Shown one piece after another: positions 53,386 to 64,000 of a stretch of 64,000 nucleotides of DNA. The position numbers and the translations under genes are program-made. The notes beneath the pieces were generated by a model that was not told where the DNA came from, did no database searches, and saw only the letters and a program-made list of their open reading frames with translations. This DNA comes from Gautieria morchelliformis (Eukaryota > Basidiomycota > Agaricomycetes > Gomphales > Gomphaceae): assembly GCA_015179125.1 (NCBI GenBank), contig WHVA01000064.1, positions 1 to 64,000 of the forward strand. Reading direction: 5' to 3'. Position 1 is the stretch's first letter, and the number at the start of each line of letters is the position of its first letter.

Positions 53386-56364
53386 GTGCAGTTGGCTATA
53401 AACAGTGATTCTTCGTCTTTTGATCCGATATCTGCATCTCACATTATTGACTCTGACGTGCAACATGAGAACCACAAAGCCACTCTCCATAATAGTCTCC
53501 ACCATTCTCTTTACCCTGACGCACTGCCTCTGCCCACGGTAGGCAGCGAACTCATCAAAATCCAAGACAATGATGATATTAATGCCGTGAGCTGCGATAT
53601 CGAACCGTTGAGGGTCTGCGTGTGCGAGTGTCTAATCACACAGCACCCCAGTGGGATTGGGCTGATTATCAAGTGACTGCTGGTGATGATGTCGATGGTG
53701 TCAATACGCTGGTGGAATCGCCTGATGAGAGTGAACTTCCCTGGGATGAACCAGACCATTTAGACACTGGATTATCAGCAGAGGAGGTTATTCTTGTGTT
53801 GGAACGCGAAATGCACAAAGATCAGGAACGAGAGGCGGAAGAATCACGTATGTTTATTTATTGTCAACATACCTCTCGTCTCATTGAATTTGGTAACATA
53901 GAGCTCTGCAACCTTACACAGCCAGACATGGACAACATCAAAATGTTTGGGTTACGATTAGAGGCGAACATATCGCGGCGCTGTTCCTCGTTGTTCCGTC
54001 ATGCATACCACGACCGTATCGACCTCGATACATTCTACCTGATGCATCGCAGAATCGCGATCCTCGCGGGTATCAAACCAGTGATCCTTGACTGCTGCCC
54101 TAATTCATGTTGCGCTTTCAGACGCGAATTTCTAAACGACGATATATGCAGCTTTTGCAAGGAGTCCAGGCATGACGAGTCTAACCGCCCCCAGGCACAG
54201 TTTGAGTATCTCCCGGTTATACCTCGACTGCAAGCTTTCCTCCACAACCCTGCCATGATTGAGAAATTACAATATCGTGCGAACCGCGTGCACACTCCTG
54301 GTGAATACATCGACATATTCGATGGGTCTCACTACAGGGACCTCTTGGAATCTTATGTGGAAGTCGATGGTGTGCATCTCCCTCACTGACATTTTGAAAG
54401 TCCCCATGATATCGCACTGGGATTGTTATCAGACGGCGTTGAGGTTTTCAAAAACATTCGCGGCGGCTGCGCAACTGCTTGGCCTTTCCTGGTTGAAGTA
54501 TATAACTTGGACCCTGAAATCCGTATTATGTTGAAGTATCTCATGCCCCTCGGAATCGTACATGGTCCTCACCCCCCCAAAGACCACAACTCGTTCCTTG
54601 ACCTCTTTTATCTGGAGATGCGCCTGCTAGCCTACGGGGTCCCTTCGTATCATGCACTAGAGCGTGCTAAGGTCATGCTTCGCGCGTACCTGATTACCAA
54701 AATAGCTGACATGCAAGCTCTCAAAGTCAATCAATACATCAGGGGAGCAAACGCATTCTCCCCATGCCGAGCCTGTCGAATACAGGGATGTCGCGACCCT
54801 GACCATGATAACCCGTCTCATTACTATTACCCATTGACAGCACCTCCCGGCGCAATCCGAATGGATGGATCTCCTGGCATCGATTGGGATCCATACTCGC
54901 TTCCCCTGCGAACTGCTGAAAGTTACAGGCAATCCCTCGAATACATAGAATCAGGCACAGACAAGAAGGAGCGGGAACGTCGTGCCATGACGCAAGGACT
55001 CAACGGCGAATCAATTCTGGTCAATCTACCTGGCTTCGACCGTGCCTTGAGCGTTCCCCACGACTTCATGCATCTTATGGAAGAGAATGTCAAAAAGTAT
55101 CTGGTGGATCTTTGGACAGGTCGGTTCAAGGGACTGGACACAGGTAATGAAAATTATGAGATTGATCCAGCGCATTGGGTTCTCGTTGGAGAAGAAACGA
55201 CTGCTGCTATTGCCACAATTCCCGCCGCGTTTGTTCGCACCATCCCAAACATTGCCAATGAACGTCACCTCTTTACTGCAGAGACCTGGTCGTTTTGGTT
55301 TATATATATGGCACCATATCTCCTTGAAGGCCGACTTGCTCCCAAGTACTACAAGCATTTGATGCTCCTGGTGGAAATCTGCAAAATTTGCTTGCAGTTT
55401 GTTATCACCGATGCGGAAATCGACAACCTTGAGGGCAAGATTATTCATTGGATTCGCAAATATGAAAAGTACGTTGTATACTCTATTCTGTATTATCTAT
55501 GCCTGAACATCTACTGCTATGGAGGTACTACTATCAATATAAAAAGGAGCGATTGTCAACATGCACATCGTGTATCCACGCGCTCTTGCATATACCTGAC
55601 GATATCCGACGGAATGAACTAAGGAGAAGATTTACCCTGAATGTGTGTGACATCTTCATGTATCCATCATGTTCATGCTACACAATTGCACAGATCCTTT
55701 GAGCATTCTTCGTTTCCCCCGAATCCGCGAGTTCAAGCCTGATGCTGCTCTGCGGCGTAAGACCGCCGCTCATCTTGCCACCCAATTTCTGAAACCACCG
55801 ACCTTCATTGAACCCCGGCTCCCAGAGTTTTTCGAATCCTGGGGCAAAGTCCGAATTGCGAACGGCGGTGACTGCATCCGTACAGCCAAAACCGCGGCAA
55901 ATCGGTCAGGTCGTGACACATCATTCGTCCGGGTAAGTCAGTGGTACTGCAGATAGTACGTGTACTGAGATGTCAGTCACTAGTATGATCTACAGGTGGA
56001 TATTCACGCGCACCATCGCAACCGCCCACCAGTCTTCGAGACTCGGTGTTTCTATGGCCAGCTCCACATGATCCTCACCTTCATATTACCTGATCACAAG
56101 ATGTTTGGAGCACAGCCGTCACGTCGATTACTAGCAGTCGTCCAGAGCTGCGATACAGACGGGAGTGATGCGACGCTCGCGCCTGTGACGTACAGGAAGA
56201 TGCGCACATCAATGCAGGTCATCGAACTTACCGCCATCAGTTGCGTAATAGGCCGGGTCCCTATTGGGACGACTAATATGTGGGGTATCATTGACAGGAG
56301 CAATGGTATAGCCCGGCCTTCTTTTATTGAAGACCCAGGATTGATAGAAGAGATGGACATGTAA
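53386..56364 (+). pseudogene. Tnp2/CACTA-like transposase gene (fungal CMC type), broken
   Basis: This would encode a cut-and-paste transposase of the CACTA/EnSpm group. In order: acidic N-terminus, a CCPNSCCAFRREF...CSFC zinc-binding region (about 54095-54160), GIVHGPHPPKDHNSFLD (54555-54605), a CRACRIQGCRDPDH motif (54770-54805), the DFMHLMEENVKKYLVDLW region (55065-55115), and AETWSFW...KYYKHLM. An intron (about 55471-55523) precedes YYYQYKKERLSTCT. An in-frame TGA lies at 54387-54389 between HLPH and the DIALGLLSDG motif, and the N-terminal part changes frame near 53610. So it is recent but not functional as read. No terminal repeats were recognised. Confidence 0.75.
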
Positions 56365-56389
56365 TTACCTTTCAGTTAGTGCTATTCAT

Positions 56390-56751
56390 GGCTTTTTAAA
56401 GGATAATCCACCTAATTTAGAAGGATACTCCACTATGGTGTCTATGGTTTATCCATTGAAAATGATTGGAGATCCACATATAACTAATTGACCGGCCATT
56501 TATATTTTTCATGGATTATCTAGTGACTACATACATGGTGATACCATTATAATATGCCGGATTCTCCACCGGCGCTGCTGTTGGAAAACCCCTTTGCGGT
56601 TTTAAGGGATTCTCCTTCAGCCTGGCAAAAATTGATCCACCTAAGGGATCGGTGGATGAATCGGTGGATGCAACTCCGGTGGAAACTCCACCGGCCGACA
56701 ATACCTGGTGGATTTTCCACCGGAGTTTGGTGGAGTCTTTTCCCGCAGTGC
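56390..56751 (+). mobile_element. MITE-like GGTGGA repeat, copy D
   Basis: Inverted relative to copy A at 26924-27229 and similar along its length. It starts GGCTTTTTAAAGG and ends TTTTCCCGCAGTG. The right part is a run of GGTGGAA/TTCCACC words able to form several hairpins. Confidence 0.65.
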
Positions 56752-56982
56752 TCACTCGACCAACAAACTAATCTGTAGTGCCGTACGAGAGCTATTCTGA
56801 TCAGAAAATCTTGAGGCGCGTCGTTCTATTTTTGCAGAGGCGCCCAAACGCGTGGGAGTTGTAAGATGTGAGTTGCCATGTCTTCGTTGCCGGTGTGAGT
56901 TGCCATGTCTTCTATGATAGTTCCGAAGTACACAGTGCCATGCGGCGCCTCTCTCGTCCCACCACCTCGAACACTGCGAACA

Positions 56983-59900
56983 ATGGACAACGTTAAAGCC
57001 AACGTTAAAGGCACAGTAGCGTAAGTCCACGATCACTTCTCCATGGTGAACCAACTGTTAACTCTCTGCCTCGAAGTATTCCTGCAGCAATCAAAGTTGC
57101 AGGAAAGACTCTTTCGTTGGCGCTTTCTATTGTATGCTGACGCTTAGAGATCGACCACAGACCTGAAATGCAACCATCTTCCCAATACCATACTGTTCGG
57201 CAAGCGTCCTAGTCGCTGCTTCGTGAAACTCTTCGTCGATAAGGATGTCAAGAAGACTGCGTCAGCTGCGAGAGGCAATACTGCTTCATGGAATAAGCCA
57301 TTCTATTTGTGCGTTTAAATCCAGTGTTATTGTCTCGATATGATCTTAAATCCATACATAGCTACCACTTGAATGGGTCTTCTGAGTTGGAAATTGAAGT
57401 TTATGGGCATCGTACCTTCGCACGTGATGACTACATAGGCGGTGCGAAGGAAAGGATTGAGTTGCTGCTTGCAGAAGGAGCAACCGGAGGTCAGTCCTTT
57501 TCACTCATCGACGGAATGCATGGGTAATCATCGACCATAGCAGCCATTGTTCGCAAACTGCAACAATCAGATAAGGCAGGGAAGATGCATGAGGTTCAGA
57601 CTGTCCTGGAGTTCACCATTTCGTCTTACGCGACGGCCAACGAGGCGCAGGAGGCCGAGTCGAGCGAAGCAGTCAGCGGAACGAAAGTGGTCGATGAAAT
57701 ACTCTCCGCACGGTCCCTAATTGTTGATGCAGGGGCTGGGGCCGATGCCGCCACTTCTACCGTCAATACTTTCAATACAATATCGGCGACTTGGGTTCCC
57801 CTCGTGGACAAGATCAGGCTGTTTACCGATATTGTGGGTAAGGCCTCAGAGGTATGGTTAAGTTCGTCGTCTCCCAGGTCATCTCATTAACACGGTGTGC
57901 TTGATTCTAGGTCCATCCTTATGCGAAAATGGCATGGTCCATCCTGTCCATTGCACACAAGGTACGTCTATTACATACACCAACCGGAGACATAGCTCAC
58001 ATCTGGTGTTCTAGACGATCATTGATCAGATGGACCGGGACGATACCATCCACGGCCTGGCGAAGATTATTGGAGACACCTATGCATTCGTCCATCTGGC
58101 AGAGCCGTTGAAGAAAATTGAATTGCACAAGTCAATTATCTTAGCCTTGGAGCAGCAGACGTTAGAGTGCAGCTACTTTATCCGTGCCTACGCAAAAAAC
58201 AAGGATTTCTGTATGATGGACCCACTGTCAAGTGGACATAGCTGATGATCTTCGTTCAGGGAAAAGAACCGTGAAAAATATGGTGTCAGACGTCGACAGC
58301 AAGGTCAAACGATACCAGGAATCTTTCAACAAGCTCAAATTAGAGTTACAACAACATGCCATGATTCATACTGAAATCACTGTGTTACGTGTTCTGGATG
58401 TCGTCGGCGACATCTGTGAGTTTTCTGGTTTGAGGCCTTTCCCGAGCCTAATACACCTTGCGATCAGCTGGGGCAGTTCTGCTGGCTGACATGCCCTACG
58501 CAGACGGTGCTAAGTTCAATCCTGAAAAAGGATGTCTTCCGGATACGCGGGAGGCAGTGATGGCGGGGATCTGGGATTGGATCAACCAGGATAGCGAGGA
58601 CGCGCCACACATATTTTTCTTGAACGATGTTGCAGGTGCCGGCAAGTCTGCCATCGCCCACGAGGTGGCTAAACGACTTAGTAGCCTCAAACGCCTTGGG
58701 TCATCGTACTTTTTTGACCGTGCTCTTCAGGCACAGCGATCCCCCGACAATGTCTTTAGCACGATTGCTCGTGATCTGGCTGATCTGGATCCAGAACGAA
58801 AAGCATCGTTGCTGAAAGTGGTTGGGGAGCAGAAAGCACTTCGGACCACGCGTGTACCTTCTGAGCAGTTCCAAAAGTTTATTCTAGAACCCTCCAGTCA
58901 CCTAACGGCTGTTGGACCGACCGTGATCGTTATTGATGCATTGGATGAGTGTGGAGATCTGGAATCTCGCCAGGCTCTCTTGTCTGTCCTGGGCAACGAA
59001 GCAGCACAACTGCCGTCTAATTTCCGTCTTCTTATCACTTCCCGCGCCGAACGAGACATCCAGGACGCCCTTCTCGGGAAGAACCACGTCCTTTCCAGGT
59101 CCTTAAAGGATATTGACCCGAACCCTGCCGATGCCGTCAACCGCTTTGTGAAAGACCAGCTAGGTAACGTTGCGGCCCTCGAGCGCAAATGGCCCAACAA
59201 TGGATGGTGTCGATTATTAGTCGACAAGTCTGAAGGTCACTTCCAGTGGGCGTCGACTGCTTGTCGGTTTGTCAAAGGAGATGGCAAGTATGGTCAGGAT
59301 CCTGTTAAGCAAATGGAGGACCTTTTAGTCAAGAACCTCCGTGGGATGGATAAGCTGTATCTCGGTATTCTCAAGCAGATATTCGGGGATGGCGATGACT
59401 TGACGGACGATGCCAAGCGTCGCTTTCGCTTGGTGATGGGCTGCATGCTGGCTGCCAGAGAACCGCTCTCGATGTCTGCCATGCAAAAATTATGCAATGA
59501 AGACGAGTCGAGTACAGAGGTTCATGATATAGTTCGACCCATGGGCGCTTTGCTGAGCATTCCTACTCAAGAATCTGACCCAATCAGCCTACTGCACACA
59601 TCTTTTCGCGACTTCTTGACAGATTGCAACCGGAGTGGACCATACCACATCGATACATCTTTACGCCATGACGGCCTTGCGTTCTCATCCTTGCGCGTGA
59701 TGAAGAATGAGCTTTGTTTCAACATTTGTCAGCTTGAAACTTCACATCTGCACAACAAGGATGTTTTCGACATGGCCACGAGGACCAAGAAGCATATATC
59801 TGCGCAACTTTCCTACTCTTGCCGTTTTTGGGCGGACCATGTTCGCGCCACCACCTTTACGCCGGGTATAGGTGCAAAGGTCAAGGAGTTCTTTGAGATT

Positions 59901-62480
59901 AATCTACTCTACTGGCTAGAAGTTTTGAGTTTGATCAAAAAGGTACCTGATGCATCAGCAGCGCTCTCGTCATTAATGGGCTGGAGTCAGGTGAATGGCC
60001 AAGTTGTTATGAGCTCCAATATAAGTCTAATGAACTTCAGGACAATGATACTACAGCATTCGTAAGGGATACCCGCAATTTTGTAGCTACTTTTTGGAGT
60101 GTAATCTCGGACAGCGCTCCCCATCTCTATTTGTCAGCACTCCCATTTACCCCTCGAAGTTCCAAACTGTCACGGACGTACCTCCCAGATTTTCCAAGAC
60201 TACTCCGCATAGAGACAGGGAAACTGAAGACGTGGGCAGCTACTCAAAGCGTCTTGGTAGGTCACACCGACCCCGTCTCGTCGGTGGCATTCTCGCCTGA
60301 TGGCAAATGCATCGTGTCGGGATCTTGTGACAGGACGATACGTGTGTGGAATGCAGACAGCGGTGAGGTAATTTCAGGACCATTCGAAGGCCACACCGAC
60401 TATGTCAGGTCGGTTGCATTCTCGCCCGACAGCAAGCACATCGTCTCCGGCTCTGATGACAAGACGATCCGTATGTGGAATGCAGACAGTGGTGAGGTAA
60501 TTTCAGGACCACTCGAAGGCCACGCCGGTTATGTCACATCTGTAGCATTCTCGCCCGACGGCAAGCGCATCGTCTCCGGCTCTAATGACAAGACGATCCG
60601 TGTTTGGAATGCAGACAGCGGTGAGGTCATTTCAGGACCATTTGAAGGCCACACCCACTGGGTCAGATCAGTAGCATTCTCGCCCGACGGCCAGCGCATC
60701 GTGTCCGGCTCTAATGACAACACGATCCGTGTGTGGAATGCAGACACTGGTCAGGTCATTTCGGGACCATTCGAAGGCCACACCGACTATGTCAGGTCGG
60801 TGGCATTCTCATCTGACGGCAAGCGCATCGTCTCCGGCTCTGATGACATGACGATTCGTGTGTGGAATGCAGACAGCGATGAGGTCATCTCAGGACCAAT
60901 CGAAGGCCACACCGACTGGGTCACGTCGGTCGCATTCTCACCCGACGGCAAGCGCATCGTGTCAGGCTCTAATGACAAGACGGTCCGTGTTTGGAATGTA
61001 GACGGAGGTGAGGTCGTTTCAGGACCATTCGAAGGCCACACCGACTGGGTCACGTCGGTAGCATTCTCCCCCGATGGGAAGCGCATCATCTCCGGCTCTA
61101 ATGACATGGCGATCCGTGTGTGGAATGCAGACAGTGGTGAGGTCATTTCAGGAACATTCGACGGCCACACCGACTATGTCAGGTCGGTGGCATTCTCTCC
61201 CGACGGCAAGCGCATCATCTCAGGCTCTGATGACAAGACAATCCGTGTGTGGAATACAGACAGCGGTGAAGTCATTTCAGGGCCATTCGAAGGCCACACC
61301 GACTGGGTCATGTCGGTGGCATTCTCCCCTGATGGCCAGCGCATCGTCTCAGGCTCTAAGGACAAGACGATCCATGTTTGGAATGCAGACAGCGGTGAGA
61401 CAATTTCAGGACCAATCGAAAGCCACACAGACTGGGTCATGTCGGTGGCATTCTCTCCGGACGGCAAGCGCATCGTCTCGGGCTCTAATGATAAGACGAT
61501 CCGTGTTTGGAATGCAGACAGCAGTGGGATCGTTTCAGGACCATTCGAGGGCCACACCGAGTGGATCAGGTCAGTGGCATTCTCACCCAATGGCAAGCGC
61601 ATCGTCTCCGGCTCTAATGACAAGACGATCCATGTTTGGACTGCCGACAGCGGTCAGGTCATTTCAGGCCCATTCGAAGGCCACACCGACTGGATCAGGT
61701 CAGTTGCATTCTCTCCCGACGGCGAGCGCATAGTCTCCGGCTCTAATGACAACACGATCCGTGTTTGGAATGCCGACAGTGGTAAGGTCATTTCAGGACC
61801 ATTTGAAGGCCACACCGCGTGGATCAGGTCAGTCGCATTCTCTCCCGACGGCAAGCGCATCGTCTCCGGCTCTAATGACAACACGATCCGTGTGTGGAAT
61901 GCAGGCAGCGGTGAGGTCATTTCAGGGCCATTTGAAGGCCACACCGATTCGGTATCCTCGGTCGCATTCTCGCCCGACGGGAAGCGCATCGTTTCAGGAT
62001 CTGCTGACCACACGATCCGTGTGTGGAATGCAGACAGCGGTGAGGTCATTTCTGGGCCATTCGAAGGCCACACCGACTATGTCAGGTCGGTAGCATTCTC
62101 GCCCGACGGCAAGCGCATCATTTCCGGTTCTAATGACAAGGCGATCCGTGTGTGGGATTCGGAAACACCCATCGTGGGTTCGTGCCCATTCCTAGGACAA
62201 GAAGATGGTCAGTTGATGTCACCTTGATTTGTCTAACATGGTGAAATATGCTGATACCCTTTGAACAGCTACGTGGACTGGGTTTTCGAACGAGTCACAG
62301 CTGGAGAATGGATGGTTACTCAATTCGCCCACACAACTTTTATTCTGGATACCACCCTGGTCTCGATTGGGTTTGTGGCGGCCGGCGAACACCGCTGTCA
62401 TCGCTCAGGGGTCCACAAGGCTTGATGTCACCCGGTTTGTGCATGGCACATCGTGGACGAAATGCAGGGAGGCCGTATGA
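56983..62480 (+). CDS. NACHT-WD40 NLR-like protein
   Basis: A cytosolic STAND receptor, of the class that includes fungal nonself-recognition (HET) proteins. An N-terminal C2-like region (GKRPSRCFVKLFVDKDVKKT, then SSELEIEVYG) is followed by a helical region, the NACHT ATPase (58484-59990; Walker A VAGAGKS at 58629-58649, Walker B VIDALDECGD near 58930) and 15 WD40 repeats of 43 residues (60254-62160). The C-terminal exon (62269-62480) encodes LENGWLL...SRLGLWRPAN...RFVHGTSWTKC. Introns include 57309-57361, 59991-60040 (phase 0) and 62208-62268, all GT-AG and about 50-60 nt. Protein is about 1650 residues. The first exons (56983 to about 57170) could not be joined cleanly, so the true start is unsure. 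Confidence 0.82.
60254..62160 (+). repeat. Fifteen near-identical 129-bp WD40 repeats
   Basis: Units start at GH and run about GHTDYVRSVAFSPDGKRIVS then GSNDKTIRVWNADSGEVISG. They are exactly 43 codons long. Variation is focused on a few sites: the residues after GHTD (Y, W, P, S, E, A), the next two positions, and the pair around DK. Such high internal conservation is known from HET-D/E/R-type genes, where repeats are reshuffled by recombination and the variable sites bind the ligand. Confidence 0.92.
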
Positions 62481-62962
62481 GTTCCCCGGGCAAATATGCC
62501 TTGCGATGCGGATACATTGCATCTCCTGCTACTATAGCAACTTCACTGCTGGCCGATTTCGAGGTCATCCCTGCGTTCAATTACCGGTATCTTGCTCAGA
62601 TGCACCATTATAACTAATGTACATGCAGTAATAATAACCCACTGGAAATCTGTCTTGGACAATGCAATAAGAACACACCGACTTGTTCTACTAGATCCAA
62701 TATCGCGCTCGAACTCGTATATCAATGACGCACTGACACGCTTACGGTTTGCCACTACGTCAGACACCACCGCCGTCAATCTCCTGCACTGCTACAATCT
62801 TTACAGCAATGACTTCCCGCAAGCATATCTCTGCATCTGATAATCATGCGTGTCGGCTAAAAAAATGAGATCGGTTACAAGAAAAGGTGGGTCATGCCCA
62901 ATATCCAACACTGGTATCTGACCCTACACCACTCAGCGTAATTACCGTTAAAGCTGTACTAG
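62481..62962. other. Intergenic, unassigned
   Basis: 3' flank of the NACHT-WD40 gene. Short frames on both strands have no recognisable motif. Confidence 0.35.
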
Positions 62963-63794
62963 GTGAGTTCTACCATACTATACGTGTGGTCAATCACTTG
63001 GCTCAGTCTTTTCTACTCAAGGTCGACGGAAGACCCCTTCGTTGACGATGATACCGTGGAACCGTTGCCAAGTCCCGAGACTTACAACGATGTCAATCTG
63101 AAGACGCTCCAGGACCTTCCTAGGCCTGTTTTTGAAACAGTGGAAAAGTGATATACTGGTGAGGCAGTCTGCTGCCAGCAGCAACACATCGCGTCTGGAC
63201 AACGACCATGCTGAAGACAGCAGGAAGCCCGGGCCGAGTGTGCCGTCGCAGGTTGTAGCAAACACACCAAGGGTAAGGGAAACGCCGTTCCTTAAGTTAT
63301 CAACGCCACGAAATGTAAGCCGGCCCCTGGTGATGACACTGCTCCTCCGGTAAGTTTCACACAGATTGTTATGCTGTGCTGACGATTATCTCCCATTATC
63401 TCCACCCGAAACGAAACGTCAAGGACTTGAAATGGTTCTTCAGGCGAACATCTCATCAACTTCCGCTAACACATCACCTCATTCTCAGCCCGAGCCTGCA
63501 AAGAAAATTTTCAAAGCCAAGGTAAGTACGACACCTAAAGACCGACCTCTCTTCTCGCTGCATTCACCGGCAAGGAAAAAAGGTGAAGCTGAAAGGGCGA
63601 CTTGCTCCCTAGGTACGTGCACCATGTCCAACCACACTCCATCTGTTGGTGTCATTGGATATGGCGGTGGCGCTGTGTCGCTTTTTTCGCCGCAATCCGA
63701 ATGTGGCTCGTCGACGGACTTGTTCTGCGCCTCCGTAGTGCAAGTGAGGATAGCTAAGCTGCGTATTATCTTACAATTTCTTTTTTGGGGATGA
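62963..63794 (+). CDS. Unassigned multi-exon gene (partial model)
   Basis: Likely exons include one after a CTCAAG acceptor near 63020 reading EDPFVDDDTVEPLPSPETYND, and later Ser/Pro/Lys-rich parts (PEPAKKIFKAKVSTTPKDRP) with donor-like GTAAG sites near 63275, 63350 and 63520. The composition suggests a disordered nuclear protein. I do not recognise a family, and the exon chain is not established. The final 200 bp of the window show nothing clear. Confidence 0.3.
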
Positions 63795-64000
63795 GAATCC
63801 CCTTGAACGAAGGCAGTTTAGGCGGCCAACAGGATCGCGCTCCCCAGGTTATGTGACGGCTTGGAAGGCGAAAGCTTCAGGCGCATTACTACGCGGTCGC
63901 GCTAATCATCAACGGCTTTAAAAGCCACAAGACAGGACTATCGGACCAGATGCTGGCTTGCCACTCCCGGACACCCACACACCAATAGCTGGAAGTATCC

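Noticed and set aside
60529-62093. Antisense and alternative-frame ORFs in the WD40 region (for example 61654-62073 minus, 61074-61733 plus)
   Set aside because: They are shadows of the repeated coding sequence; their peptides repeat with the 129-bp period.

Overview
The window reads as a repeat-rich, accessory stretch of a filamentous basidiomycete genome, most likely an agaricomycete. The evidence is the combination of fungal Helitrons, a Tnp2/CACTA-like transposase, a chromodomain Ty3/Gypsy relic, a NACHT-WD40 gene with near-identical WD repeats, a copper amine oxidase remnant, and host-type genes split by many introns of about 50 nt. I cannot name the species.

Layout. Positions 1 to about 26.4 kb are a head-to-tail array of Helitrons, all on the + strand. 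Six exact junctions (60/61, 2112/2113, 5040/5041, 8143/8144, 14796/14797, 24860/24861) join a 3' end (GC hairpin, then CTAG) directly to the next 5' end. Units at 61-2112, 2113-5040 and 5041-8143 carry no protein gene. They keep a promoter, a leader with a splice donor, AT-rich modules and a minisatellite. Units at 8144-14796 and 14797-24860 carry Rep-helicase genes, each broken in two places and at different sites. The second also holds a 3.3 kb inverted-repeat element (15139-18444) packed with gene fragments. A third helicase fragment lies on the minus strand (41560-42905).

From 27.8 to 49.4 kb a block of about 5.6 kb occurs twice in direct orientation (27800-33340 and 43556-49380). It carries a multi-exon minus-strand gene for a SAP-like, coiled-coil protein. 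Between the copies lie a copper amine oxidase remnant with a solo LTR inside it, and a broken chromovirus with its 3' LTR. From 49.6 to 56.8 kb there is a poly(A)-tailed retroposon with target duplication, a tRNA-derived repeat, inverted MITE-like repeats and a broken Tnp2 transposase gene. From 57 to 62.5 kb there is a probably functional NACHT-WD40 (NLR-like) gene with 15 WD repeats of 43 residues, followed by an unrecognised multi-exon gene.

How it fits together. The window is mostly an island of mobile DNA with one host gene that looks alive, the NLR-like receptor, next to it. The most unusual feature is the Helitron family. Its members are arrayed end to end, several carry a stem-loop with the nonanucleotide TAATATTAC just inside the 5' end, and they have a shared internal promoter. 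One full-length copy has a leader of tandem 144-bp exon-intron modules.
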